DNA of 64,000 nucleotides from the NCBI GenBank assembly GCA_964503475.1, contig CAZCZU010000005.1:1-64000 (forward strand), read 5' to 3'. Position 1 is the stretch's first letter, and each line of letters begins with the position of its first letter. The notes beneath the pieces were generated by a model. It was not told the origin of the DNA. It did no database searches and saw only the letters and a program-made list of their open reading frames with translations. Below are positions 17,706 through 26,133 of the stretch, piece by piece. A program made the translations under genes and the position numbers. Origin of the DNA: CAZCZU01 sp964503475. GTDB lineage: Bacteria > Pseudomonadota > Zetaproteobacteria > Mariprofundales > Mariprofundaceae.

Positions 17706-18382
17706 TGCATGCATCGGGGCGTGTCAGGGTGGCAGCGGCCTTTGCGGTCGCTGTGGCTCTGCACGTCCTGATGATCTCCATCTGGCCATCGACAAACGCG
17801 GTCACGCAGCCTGCATCGGCCATCCACATCGTCGGTCTCTACCATGAACATGCAGCCGATGCCGCTGATGCGGCTGCTCCTGCAGCCGTGGAGCGGCAGC
17901 TGTCACGCCCGACAGCAACGGTGCGGGCAGCGGTCGAACCTCAGGCAGTACAAACATCCGTGGCCGTGCTTGCCAAGGCCGCCGATACGGAGGCGACCGC
18001 GGAGACGGTTGCCATCTCCCGACACGTTGCTCGCAATGACGATATTCGGGAGACCGCACTCGTGCCGGTGCAGGAGCGAACGGCAGACAGGCCGGCTGCA
18101 GGCGAGCGTGTCGCCCCGTCCGATCGGAGCCTGCCTGCCAGCGTCTATACCGGGATTATGGCCGAGATGCATTACCCGCGCATGGCTCGCCGCAACGGTT
18201 GGCAGGGTGAGGTGGCGCTGAGGCTCGATGTACGCGACCGCACCATCCGCCAGGTGACCATGCTGGCCTCCAGCGGCTATCCATTGCTCGACCGGGCCGC
18301 CCATCGGGGCATTGGCCGTATCCGTTCCCTGCCGCTGGCGGATGGTTTCTATCGTCTGCCGGTGATCTTCCGGCTGCAGTGA
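17705..18382 (+). CDS. TonB-like energy transducer for BtuB
   Basis: A 225-residue protein with an N-terminal membrane segment (about residues 8-24, VAAAFAVAVALHVLMISIW), a long Ala/Thr/Val-rich periplasmic linker and a C-terminal TonB domain (MHYPRMARRNGWQGEVALRL ... SSGYPLLDRAA). It would couple the proton motive force to the receptor encoded just upstream, sharing one base with it. No exbB/exbD are beside it, so it must use a general ExbBD pair. Linker repeats are poor in Pro-Lys/Pro-Glu, unusual for TonB. Confidence 0.88.
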   Translation: MHASGRVRVAAAFAVAVALHVLMISIWPSTNAVTQPASAIHIVGLYHEHAADAADAAAPAAVERQLSRPTATVRAAVEPQAVQTSVAVLAKAADTEATAETVAISRHVARNDDIRETALVPVQERTADRPAAGERVAPSDRSLPASVYTGIMAEMHYPRMARRNGWQGEVALRLDVRDRTIRQVTMLASSGYPLLDRAAHRGIGRIRSLPLADGFYRLPVIFRLQ

Positions 18383-19179
18383 AGATGCGTCCGCTGCTGT
18401 TGCTTCTGCTGTTGCTGGCCGCACCGTCTGCTCAGGCGGCCGAGCGTATTCTTGCCCTGGCACCTCATATCTGCGAGACGCTGTTTGCCATCGGGGCCGG
18501 GAATGAGGTTGTGGGAGCTGTCGACTATTGCGACTATCCGGAGGCGGCAAAGGCTGTGCCACGTGTGGGCAGCTACAACCGCATCAATGTCGAGGCTGCC
18601 CTTGCCCTGAAACCGACCCTGGCACTGGTCATGGATGAGCATGCTCCGGGGGTGCAGCTGCTGCGCAGGCTCGGGGTGCGTGTGGTCAGCATCTATCCGC
18701 AGCGCGTGGATCAGGTGCTGGATGAGATCCGGCATGTGGGCGAGCTGGCCGGGCACCGTGAACAGGCCGACCGACTGGCCGACCGGCTGCAGGCGCGTCT
18801 GCAGCGGCTACAAGCCCGCGTGTCGGGGCAAGCAATCCCTGCCTTTTACGAAATCTGGGCAGACCCGCTGCTGACCGCGGGAGGGCATACCTTTATCGAT
18901 GATGTGCTTAGGCAGATCGGATTGCGCAATGTCTTTGCCTCCCTGCCGCTGGAAGCGCCGCGCGTGAATGTCGAGTCGGTGGTGGCTGCAAGGCCAGAGG
19001 TGGTCGTGATCCCGTCGGAGAAACGTGATGTGGCATCGCGCGCGGCCTTCTGGAAAAAATGGCTGGGTGCGGATATCCGGGTGCTAACCGTGAATCCCGA
19101 TCTGCTGCATCGCCCGGGCCCACGCCTGATCGATGGCATGGAGCATCTGGTGCAGCAGTTGCAAAAGGTGGAGCCGTGA
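18379..19179 (+). CDS. btuF: Periplasmic cobalamin-binding protein
   Basis: Binds cobalamin in the periplasm and delivers it to BtuCD. The 266-residue protein has a signal peptide (MRPLLLLLLLLAAPSAQAA) and a class III solute-binding fold: LALAPHICETLFAIGAGNEVVGAVDYCDYP in the first lobe, a long linking helix, and IPAFYEIWADPLLTAGGHTFIDDVL in the second. It overlaps the TonB-like gene and btuC by four bases each (ATGA/GTGA). Confidence 0.92.
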   Translation: MKMRPLLLLLLLLAAPSAQAAERILALAPHICETLFAIGAGNEVVGAVDYCDYPEAAKAVPRVGSYNRINVEAALALKPTLALVMDEHAPGVQLLRRLGVRVVSIYPQRVDQVLDEIRHVGELAGHREQADRLADRLQARLQRLQARVSGQAIPAFYEIWADPLLTAGGHTFIDDVLRQIGLRNVFASLPLEAPRVNVESVVAARPEVVVIPSEKRDVASRAAFWKKWLGADIRVLTVNPDLLHRPGPRLIDGMEHLVQQLQKVEP

Positions 19180-20126
19180 AGGAGTTGAACAGCGGAGTGC
19201 TCCTGGCCATTCTGATCGTGGCGACAGTGGCGGTGTTTGTCCTGGCCCTCGGAATGGGCGGCCACTGGATTAATCCGCTGGTAGCGGATAATAGCGTGGA
19301 TGCGGCGATTGTCTGGGAGCTGCGCTGGCCGCGTGTCCTGATCGCCTTTGCTGTGGGCGGCATGCTGGCGCTGGCCGGGGCATGGTTCCAGGTGCTGCTC
19401 GGCAATCCTTTGGCCGAGCCCTATGTGCTGGGCGTGGCCGGCAGTGCCGCTGTTGGCGCCGTATCCGGCATGATGCTCTTTCCCGATTCGGCCCTGGCCC
19501 TCTCCATCGGTGCCTTTGTCGGGGCATGGGCCGGTATTGCGGCGGTGCTCTCCTTCTCCCATCTCGGCCCGGCCCGACTGCTGCTGGCCGGTGTGGTACT
19601 GGCCGCCTTCTGGGGGGCGCTGCTGATGCTGCTGATGGCCCTTCTGCCCGAGCGCGGTGTGGCGTTGGCCTACGGCTGGATGATGGGCGATCTCTCGACC
19701 TCCGCCCTGCCGGTATGGCTGTTGCTGCTGGTGTGGGCGGGCGCGCTTGCCTGCGGCCTATTGCTGTCGCTGTCGCTGGATCGCCTGCTTTTGGGCGAGA
19801 GGCATGCCGCGGCTCTGGGTGTCGATGTGGTTCGGTTGCGCAGGGTGTTGCTGCTGCTGGCCTCGGCAGTGACGGCCGTGGCGGTCACGGCGGCCGGCAC
19901 CATCGGCTTTGTCGGTCTCGTGGTGCCGCATCTGATGCGGCTGCTGGTCGGTAGTCTGCACAGGTATGTTCTCATCGCTTCAGCCTTCGGGGGCGGCCTC
20001 CTGCTGGTGGTTGCCGATACCGCGGCCCGGATGGTCATTGCCCCGGCGGAATTGCCGGTCGGTGTGCTGACGGCCGTGATTGGCGTACCGGTCTTCCTCT
20101 GGCTGCTGTTGAGGCGTCGTTCCTGA
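19176..20126 (+). CDS. btuC: Cobalamin ABC transporter permease
   Basis: FecCD-family permease with about ten membrane segments; makes the channel for cobalamin in the inner membrane. I place the start at GTG 19176-19178 (VKELNSGVLLAIL), overlapping the btuF stop; the longer frame from 19059 only repeats coding sequence of btuF in another frame. Family motifs: LRWPRVLIAFAVGGMLALAG, LGNPLAEPYVLGVAGSA, and GFVGLVVPHLMRLLVG near residue 250. About 316 residues, as expected. Confidence 0.93.
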   Translation: MKELNSGVLLAILIVATVAVFVLALGMGGHWINPLVADNSVDAAIVWELRWPRVLIAFAVGGMLALAGAWFQVLLGNPLAEPYVLGVAGSAAVGAVSGMMLFPDSALALSIGAFVGAWAGIAAVLSFSHLGPARLLLAGVVLAAFWGALLMLLMALLPERGVALAYGWMMGDLSTSALPVWLLLLVWAGALACGLLLSLSLDRLLLGERHAAALGVDVVRLRRVLLLLASAVTAVAVTAAGTIGFVGLVVPHLMRLLVGSLHRYVLIASAFGGGLLLVVADTAARMVIAPAELPVGVLTAVIGVPVFLWLLLRRRS

Positions 20127-20881
20127 TGCTGGCCATCAACGACCTGGTGCTGAGCCGCGGCGAGCGTTGTCTGGTGGATGGACTTGATTTTGCTCTGGAG
20201 GCAGGCCGTATCGCCGTGGTGCTCGGCCCCAACGGGGCCGGAAAATCGACGCTGCTGCTGGCGCTGGCGGGCATGTTCGATACGCAGGGGGGCGTGGTTC
20301 GCATCGATGGTCAGGCGCTGACGGAGTGTTCGCACAGGCGGCTTGCAGAGCGGGTTGCCTGGCAGGGCGAGCTGCCGCCGGCCGAGTTCGGACTGACGGT
20401 GGGGCAGCGCCTGGCATTGGCGGCTGATGAAGCGGAAGACGAACGGATCGAAGCGGCACTGGCATTCACGGAACTTACGAGGCTGGTCGGACGCAGTCTG
20501 GGGGCCCTCTCCAGTGGCGAGCGCCAGCGGGTCGAGATTGCCGCCCTGATGCTGCGTAACTGCCCGCTCTGGCTGATGGATGAGCCGACCGCACACCTGG
20601 ATATGCGCCATCAGGTCGATTGCCTGCGGCTGATGCGGCGCGAGGCGGATAGCGGGCGCACGATCGTCACCGTGCTGCACGATCTGCAGCAGGCTGCTGC
20701 CGTGGCCGATGATGTGATCCTGCTGGCCGGGCAGGGCCGCGTTGCGGCAGGGCCTGCCGAGGTTCTGCTGACGGCCGAACGGCTGCAGCCGCTGTTCGGG
20801 GTTTCACTCAAGGGAGCCGGTCGCACACTTGCGCCGGTCTATGCTGAACATATGCGAGGAGATATCGATGAAGAGTCGTGA
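20126..20881 (+). CDS. btuD: Cobalamin ABC transporter ATPase
   Basis: Drives BtuC. All ABC motifs are intact: Walker A GPNGAGKSTLL (about residue 33), signature LSSGERQRVEIAALML, Walker B LWLMDEPTAHLD and switch His in TVLHDLQQA. Length 251 residues. It shares one base with btuC and overlaps cobO by 14. This intact ATPase is a useful contrast to the motif-less MlaF-like protein at 8715. Confidence 0.95.
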   Translation: MLAINDLVLSRGERCLVDGLDFALEAGRIAVVLGPNGAGKSTLLLALAGMFDTQGGVVRIDGQALTECSHRRLAERVAWQGELPPAEFGLTVGQRLALAADEAEDERIEAALAFTELTRLVGRSLGALSSGERQRVEIAALMLRNCPLWLMDEPTAHLDMRHQVDCLRLMRREADSGRTIVTVLHDLQQAAAVADDVILLAGQGRVAAGPAEVLLTAERLQPLFGVSLKGAGRTLAPVYAEHMRGDIDEES

Positions 20882-21404
20882 CAAGAGGCAGGGTGTGATG
20901 CTGGTGCACACCGGCGAGGGCAAAGGGAAATCCTCATCGGCTTTCGGCGTGGTTTTCCGTGCCGCCGGCTGGGGTATGCGGGTGTGCGTCATCCAGTTCA
21001 TCAAGGGCAAATGGAAGACGGGCGAGCAGCGCGCGGCGGCGAAGTTCGACAACATTGAGTGGCATGCCATGGGCGACGGTTTTACCTGGGATACCAAGAA
21101 CCCCGAGCAGGACATTAAAATCAGCCGCGACATCTGGGCCTTTGCCAAGGAGAAGATCGCCTCGCATGAGTACGATCTGGTGGTGCTGGATGAGATCAAC
21201 TACTGCTGTGGCTACGGCTGGATCAGCGGCGAGGAGATCGTCGAGTTCCTCAAAGCCGAGCGCCCGCCATGGATGCACCTGATCCTGACCGGGCGCAATG
21301 CACCCGAGGCGGTCGTGGCCCACGCCGATACGGTGACCGAGATGCGCAAGATCAAGCATGCCTACGAGAAGGATATCAAGGCGGAGCAGGGCATTGAGTT
21401 CTGA
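20868..21404 (+). CDS. cobO: Cob(I)alamin adenosyltransferase, CobA/CobO type
   Basis: Attaches the 5'-deoxyadenosyl group to cob(I)alamin or cobyrinic acid diamide. The start is ATG 20868 (MKSRDKRQGVMLVHTGEGKGKSS), seven bases behind AGGAGA; an earlier in-frame ATG at 20829 lies in btuD. A P-loop GEGKGKSSSAFG lies near residue 17. LVVLDEINYCCGYGW and the terminal YEKDIKAEQGIEF are family marks. 178 residues. It serves both salvage and the synthesis genes that follow. Confidence 0.93.
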   Translation: MKSRDKRQGVMLVHTGEGKGKSSSAFGVVFRAAGWGMRVCVIQFIKGKWKTGEQRAAAKFDNIEWHAMGDGFTWDTKNPEQDIKISRDIWAFAKEKIASHEYDLVVLDEINYCCGYGWISGEEIVEFLKAERPPWMHLILTGRNAPEAVVAHADTVTEMRKIKHAYEKDIKAEQGIEF

Positions 21405-22086
21405 CGTCCTGTTCGTGCTGCACGGCTCGCCCGATCCTGCTTATGCGCAGGCGGCCGCAAGCTTTATGCAGGCGTGGCAGCGGTATGCGCCGGCGATATC
21501 TGCCACGCTCTGCTTTCTGGAGCATCAGCCCCCCCTGTTGTCCGAACGGATGCAGCAGGCAGATGTATCCACCTGTGTCGTGCCGCTTTTCCTCAACCGC
21601 GGCGGCCATGTGCGGCGCGATATCCCGCATCTTGTTGCCGGCCGTGCCGAAGTGCGGGTGACGGAGGCGTTGACCGATGCCGATGCCATCTGTGCGGTGA
21701 TGCTGGCGCGCCTTGAGGCGCTGTCGCATACCATTGATTACCTGCTGCTCTACAGCCATGGCAGCCGCGAAGACAGGGCCACGGTGGCAGAGCTGGCGGG
21801 GGCCCTGCGTGCGCATCAGCCGCTGCCGGTCGACGTGGTGCTGGCTTCCGATGGTGAACCGGGGCTGGCGGCAGCATTGCAGCGGGCAGCGGCCATGGAT
21901 GCCGCAGCTCCTGCCATCCTGCCTCATTTTCTTTTCGACGGGCGCTGGCGGCAGCGCCTGATGCAGCAGCTGGAAGTACTGGCGGAGAGCCAGCCCTTCG
22001 AAAGGGTCGAAATCGCGGCCCCTTTGGGCGAGCATCCGGCCATGTTTGCCCTGATTGAACGGAGGATCGACCAATGTCGGATCTGA
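21394..22086 (+). CDS. cbiX: Sirohydrochlorin cobaltochelatase, CbiX family
   Basis: Inserts cobalt into sirohydrochlorin (precorrin-2 oxidised form), the entry step of the early-cobalt B12 pathway. Active-site stretches are VLFVLHGSPDPAY at the N-terminus, VVPLFLNRGGHVRRDIP, and a second half-domain with LLLYSHGSREDRA. About 230 residues, so it looks like a two-domain, long CbiX. The start is uncertain: TTG 21394 overlaps the cobO end and places the HGS motif at a normal distance. No His-rich metal tail is present. Confidence 0.87.
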   Translation: MSSDVLFVLHGSPDPAYAQAAASFMQAWQRYAPAISATLCFLEHQPPLLSERMQQADVSTCVVPLFLNRGGHVRRDIPHLVAGRAEVRVTEALTDADAICAVMLARLEALSHTIDYLLLYSHGSREDRATVAELAGALRAHQPLPVDVVLASDGEPGLAAALQRAAAMDAAAPAILPHFLFDGRWRQRLMQQLEVLAESQPFERVEIAAPLGEHPAMFALIERRIDQCRI

Positions 22087-22856
22087 AGCCGCTTGCATCC
22101 CCCCTGAAGCCCGGCGAGGTGGCACTGGTCGGTGCCGGGCCCGGCGATCCCGGACTGATGACCGTGGCGGGCCTTGCCCTGCTCAAGGGCTGCGATGCCA
22201 TTGTCTATGATGCGCTGGTGCATGATGAGGTGCTGGCACAGGGCTCAGCCCATGCCGAGCGTATCTTTGCCGGTAAGCGTGGCGGCCGCCCTTCGGCCAG
22301 CCAGTCGGACATCTGCGAGACGCTTGTGCGGCTGGCCCGGGCGGGTAAGCGTGTGGTGCGTCTGAAGGGGGGCGATCCCTTCGTCTTCGGCCGTGGCGGC
22401 GAGGAGGTGCGGGCACTGGCCGCAGCCAATGTGCCGTTCCGGGTCATCCCCGGCATCACGGCCGGCGTGGCCGCACCGGCCATGGCCGGTATTCCGGTCA
22501 CCGACCGGGCCGTGAACAGCACGCTGGCCTTTCTGACCGGGCATGAGGCCAATCCCGAAAGCCGTATCGACTGGCCAGCTCTGGTGGCCGCCTTTCCGGT
22601 GCTGGTCTTCTACATGGGGGCGAAGAATCTGCCACAGATCGCTGCCTGTCTGACGCAGGCGGGGCTTCTCGGCACGACGCCGGTGGCCATCATCCATGCC
22701 GCCACCTGGGAGGCGGAGTCCTGCAGTACGGGCACGCTGGCGGCGGCAGCCGACGGCACTCTTGTCGCCGAATCACCGGCCATCGTCATTGTCGGCGATG
22801 TGGTCGATCAGCAGGTCCCGTGGCGAACCAATCACTATTCTGGAGAAACGAAATGA
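22074..22856 (+). CDS. cobA: Uroporphyrinogen-III C-methyltransferase
   Basis: SAM-dependent enzyme that makes precorrin-2 from uroporphyrinogen III. Family motifs: VALVGAGPGDPGLMTVAGL (residue 17), VRLKGGDPFVFGRGGEE, and VIPGITAGVAAPAMAGIPVT. The 260-residue protein is a stand-alone SUMT without the CysG oxidase/ferrochelatase domain. It overlaps cbiX and the ferredoxin gene. An adjacent cobaltochelatase suggests its product goes to B12 here, although sirohaem is also possible. Confidence 0.94.
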   Translation: MSDLKPLASPLKPGEVALVGAGPGDPGLMTVAGLALLKGCDAIVYDALVHDEVLAQGSAHAERIFAGKRGGRPSASQSDICETLVRLARAGKRVVRLKGGDPFVFGRGGEEVRALAAANVPFRVIPGITAGVAAPAMAGIPVTDRAVNSTLAFLTGHEANPESRIDWPALVAAFPVLVFYMGAKNLPQIAACLTQAGLLGTTPVAIIHAATWEAESCSTGTLAAAADGTLVAESPAIVIVGDVVDQQVPWRTNHYSGETK

Positions 22857-23173
22857 AGAAACCGAAGATTCCGGCCTATGGCCGTCATGTGATCCTCTGC
22901 GCCGGTAAGGCGTGCGATCCGGAGCAGAAGCGCGGGCTGATGCAGTACCTGAAGCAGCGCCTGGTCGAAGAGGGGCTGAACAAGGGGGAGAACGCCGTGC
23001 GTGCCAACCGTGGCGGCTGTCTCGGCGTCTGCGACCAGGGGGCGATCATGGTCGTCTATCCGGAAGGCACCTGGTACTGCAATATGGACGAGGCCAACAT
23101 CGACCGCTTTATCGAGGAGCACCTCAAGCAGGGCAACGTGCTGGAGGATCTGCTCTTCCATGTCGCCGGCTGA
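22853..23173 (+). CDS. Thioredoxin-fold 2Fe-2S ferredoxin
   Basis: 106 residues starting at ATG 22853 (MKKPKIPAYGRHVILCAGKACDP), overlapping the cobA stop as ATGA. Cysteines in CAGKACDP and RGGCLGVCDQGA form the four-Cys pattern of shethna-type/thioredoxin-like ferredoxins. Similar ferredoxins occur in other cobalamin clusters and may supply electrons for a reductive step (cobalt reduction or ring chemistry); that role is inference. It overlaps bluB by 14 bases. Confidence 0.88.
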   Translation: MKKPKIPAYGRHVILCAGKACDPEQKRGLMQYLKQRLVEEGLNKGENAVRANRGGCLGVCDQGAIMVVYPEGTWYCNMDEANIDRFIEEHLKQGNVLEDLLFHVAG

Positions 23174-23816
23174 ATTTGGTAGCAGCGAGCGCGAGGCGCT
23201 TTACCGCGTCATCCATGCCCGCCGCGATATGCGTCATTTTGCCGGCGGTGAGGTGGAGCCGGCCGTGCTGCAGCGTATCCTGGAGGCGGCGCATGCCGCC
23301 CCGTCGGTCGGCTTCATGCAGCCGTGGCGTTTCGTGCGCATTTCCGATCCGGGGCTGCGCGACAAGCTTGCCGGACTGGTCGAGGCGGAGCGGCAGCGTA
23401 CCGCTGCCACGATGGATGCGCGCAAGGCCGAATTCCTCACGTTGAAGGTGGAGGGGCTCAAAAGCTGCGCCGAACTGATTGCCGTGGTGATGGCTCCGGA
23501 TGACGGTACCACCTTCGGCCGCCGTACGATGCCGGAGGCGATGGCGATCAGCTCGGCCGCCTGTGCTATCCAGAATATGTGGCTCGCCGCCCGGGCCGAG
23601 AATCTCGGCATGGGTTGGGTCTCCTTTTTCGAGCCGGCCGATGTCGCCCGGCTGCTGGCCTGCCCGGATGGGGCACGGCCGATCGCCCTGCTCTGTCTGG
23701 GGCCGGTCGAGGCCTTTTATGATGAGCCGATGTTGCAGCAGCAGGGGTGGCGCGATCGCATCGCCTTTGCCGAGGTGATGGGCGAAAACCGTTTTCCGGA
23801 TTCAGGTACAGCATGA
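23160..23816 (+). CDS. bluB: 5,6-dimethylbenzimidazole synthase
   Basis: Splits reduced FMN with oxygen to make the lower ligand of B12. I start at ATG 23160 (MSPAEFGSSEREALYRVI); the longer frame from 23001 is out-of-frame ferredoxin sequence. Nitroreductase-fold marks: RRDMRHFAGG near residue 20, AAHAAPSVGFMQPWRFV, and NLGMGWVSFFEP. 218 residues, normal for BluB. Its presence says the host makes dimethylbenzimidazole aerobically, matching CobT downstream. Confidence 0.93.
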   Translation: MSPAEFGSSEREALYRVIHARRDMRHFAGGEVEPAVLQRILEAAHAAPSVGFMQPWRFVRISDPGLRDKLAGLVEAERQRTAATMDARKAEFLTLKVEGLKSCAELIAVVMAPDDGTTFGRRTMPEAMAISSAACAIQNMWLAARAENLGMGWVSFFEPADVARLLACPDGARPIALLCLGPVEAFYDEPMLQQQGWRDRIAFAEVMGENRFPDSGTA

Positions 23817-25243
23817 CCCGGGCCCTGATGCTGCAGGGCACAGGCTCCGGTGTCGGCAAGTCGGTAGTCACCGCCGGGCTCTGCCGCCTGCTGGCTCGCA
23901 ACGGCGTGCGCGTTGCCCCGTTCAAGCCGCAGAACATGAGCAACAATGCCGCCGTTACGGCGGATGGCGGCGAGATCGGCCGGGCACAGGCTTTGCAGGC
24001 CTTCGCCTGTGGCCTTGCACCGACCAGCGACATGAATCCGGTGCTGATCAAGCCGGAGGGGGATCAGGAAGCGCAGCTGATCGTACAGGGGCAGGTGGCA
24101 GGCCGTCTGCATGCCAGCCGTTTCCGTAGCGATCGGAAGCTGCTGATGGCGCGGGTGCTGGAGTCGTTCGGGCGCCTGGCCAGCCAGTACGATCTGGTGC
24201 TGGTCGAGGGGGCGGGTTCGCCGGCCGAGCCGAACCTGCGTGCAGGCGATATCGCCAATATGGGCTTTGCCGAGGCGGCCGATATTCCCGTCTGGCTGAT
24301 CGGCGATATCGATCGCGGCGGTGTCTTCGCCAGCCTGAAGGGGAGCCTTGATATCTTGAGTGCATCCGAGCGGCAGCGGGTTCAGGCGCTGCTGATCAAC
24401 CGTTTCCGCGGCCACCGCGGCCTGCTGGACGATGCGCTGGAGTGGATCGAGCGCGAGGGGGGGAAGCCGGTGGCCGGCGTCATTCCCTGGCTGCCGCTGG
24501 AGCTGCCGGAGGAGGATGCCCCTTTCCGCCACGCGGCCGGGGCCGGGCCGGCTTCTTTCAACATCGCCGTCATCGCCTATCCGCATCTCTCCAACCATGA
24601 CGATATCGATCCGCTGGCAGCGGAAGAGAAGGTATCACTGCGTTTTGTACGGTCGCCTGAGGAGCTGCAGCCGGCCGATCTGGTCATCCTGCCGGGCTCC
24701 AAGCATGTGGCGGCCGATCTCGCCTGGCTGCGGGGGCAGGGTTTTGAAGAGGCGCTGATGCGTCACCTGCGCTACGGTGGCCGCCTGCTCGGCATCTGTG
24801 GCGGCATGCAGATGCTGGGCCAACGGATTATCGATGCCGGTATCGAGGGGGCATCGATGCAGGGGCTGGGATTGTTGCCGCTCTCGACCGAGATGCAGCC
24901 GGATAAGGTGCTGCGCAACGTCGATACCGAGGCCCGCTGGCCGGCACCATTGCGGGTGACCGGTTATGAAATCCATCACGGCCGCTCCGAGGCAGATGAA
25001 GCCATCTTCCCCTTTGCCGCCCGCTCCGACGACGGGCAGGTGTGGGGCAGCTATCTGCACGGCCTCTTCGCCCAGGGCCCTTTCCGGGCCGCCTGGCTGC
25101 GGGCGATGGGGTGTGAGACTGGTGATGCCGTGGATCACGATGGCCGGGTTCTCGCCTCGCTTGACCGGTTGTCCGATGTGCTGGAGGCGGAGCTGGGGGA
25201 ACGTTGGCTGGCACCGCTGCTGCAGCATAGGAGGGCGGCATGA
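23813..25243 (+). CDS. cbiP: Adenosylcobyric acid synthase
   Basis: Amidates four side chains of adenosylcobyrinic acid a,c-diamide using glutamine and ATP (CobQ/CbiP). Start ATG 23813 overlaps the bluB stop. The N-terminal dethiobiotin-synthetase-like domain has MLQGTGSGVGKSVVTAGLC. The C-terminal amidotransferase has the nucleophile in LLGICGGMQMLGQ and a His in GYEIHHGRSE. 476 residues is typical. The a,c-diamide synthase (CobB/CbiA) is not in the window. Confidence 0.95.
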   Translation: MTRALMLQGTGSGVGKSVVTAGLCRLLARNGVRVAPFKPQNMSNNAAVTADGGEIGRAQALQAFACGLAPTSDMNPVLIKPEGDQEAQLIVQGQVAGRLHASRFRSDRKLLMARVLESFGRLASQYDLVLVEGAGSPAEPNLRAGDIANMGFAEAADIPVWLIGDIDRGGVFASLKGSLDILSASERQRVQALLINRFRGHRGLLDDALEWIEREGGKPVAGVIPWLPLELPEEDAPFRHAAGAGPASFNIAVIAYPHLSNHDDIDPLAAEEKVSLRFVRSPEELQPADLVILPGSKHVAADLAWLRGQGFEEALMRHLRYGGRLLGICGGMQMLGQRIIDAGIEGASMQGLGLLPLSTEMQPDKVLRNVDTEARWPAPLRVTGYEIHHGRSEADEAIFPFAARSDDGQVWGSYLHGLFAQGPFRAAWLRAMGCETGDAVDHDGRVLASLDRLSDVLEAELGERWLAPLLQHRRAA

Positions 25244-26133
25244 CACTGCTGCTCGGGCTACTGCTGGAACGGCTGCTGGGCGATCCACAGCATGATGCCC
25301 ATCCGGTGGCCTTGTTCGGGCGCTGGGCCGCCCGCATCGAGGAGCGCTGCTATCGGGACACGCATTGGGCCGGCTTTTTTGCCTGGCTGCTGACCGTCAT
25401 GCCGCCGCTGTTGCTGGTGCTGATGTTGCACCACTTCTGCTGGCAGTTTGCGGCCTGGGCCGGGGTGATCTGCGATGCAGGGCTGCTCTGGGCGAGTCTT
25501 GGCTGGCGCTCGCTGTTTGCGCATGTACGGGCCGTGCTGGATGCATCGGACGACGTTGTACGGCGTGAGGCGGTGGGCCGCATCGTCAGCCGCGACACGG
25601 CTTTGATGAATGGCGCGGCTGCCCGGCGCGCTGCCGTCGAGTCGCTGGCCGAGAACGCCTCCGACGGGGTGGTGGCGCCGCTATTCTGGTTTGTCGTGGC
25701 AGGCCCGGTGGGGGCCGTGCTCTACCGCATGATCAATACGCTTGATGCGATGTGGGGCTACCGCAATGCCCGCTTCGGCCGTTTCGGCACGGTTGCGGCC
25801 CGTATCGACGATGCGGCCAACTGGCTGCCGGCGCGTCTGACGGCTGCCCTCTTCATCCTGGCCGGGCGCATGCCCGACTGGAGTGAGTTGAAGCGGCAGG
25901 CGCACAGCCACGCCTCTCCCAATGCCGGTTGGACGGAGGCGAGCCTCGCCTTTGCCGCCGATGTGCGCCTAGGCGGGCCGGTGCTGCGCCAGGGCAGGCC
26001 GGATGCACGCCCCTGGTATGGTGCGACGGCGGCCCGCGATACCGATGCCGGGGCCTGTGAAGATGCCTTGCGCGTTGCACGTACGGCCCTGCTGGCGGCC
26101 GCAGCGCTGGCCGCGGTGGTGCTCTATGCCTGA
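25240..26133 (+). CDS. cbiB: Adenosylcobinamide-phosphate synthase
   Basis: Membrane enzyme that attaches aminopropanol phosphate (from CobD) to cobyric acid. 297 residues, several membrane segments, and family stretches ERLLGDPQHDAHPVALFGRW, ASDDVVRREAVGRIVSRDT, ESLAENASDGVVAPLFWFV and INTLDAMWGYRNARF. It overlaps cbiP by four bases and cobD by eight. Confidence 0.94.
   Translation: MTLLLGLLLERLLGDPQHDAHPVALFGRWAARIEERCYRDTHWAGFFAWLLTVMPPLLLVLMLHHFCWQFAAWAGVICDAGLLWASLGWRSLFAHVRAVLDASDDVVRREAVGRIVSRDTALMNGAAARRAAVESLAENASDGVVAPLFWFVVAGPVGAVLYRMINTLDAMWGYRNARFGRFGTVAARIDDAANWLPARLTAALFILAGRMPDWSELKRQAHSHASPNAGWTEASLAFAADVRLGGPVLRQGRPDARPWYGATAARDTDAGACEDALRVARTALLAAAALAAVVLYA

Noticed and set aside
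15906..17714. Minus-strand 602-residue frame opposite btuB
   Set aside because: No recognisable motifs; btuB on the plus strand is unambiguous.
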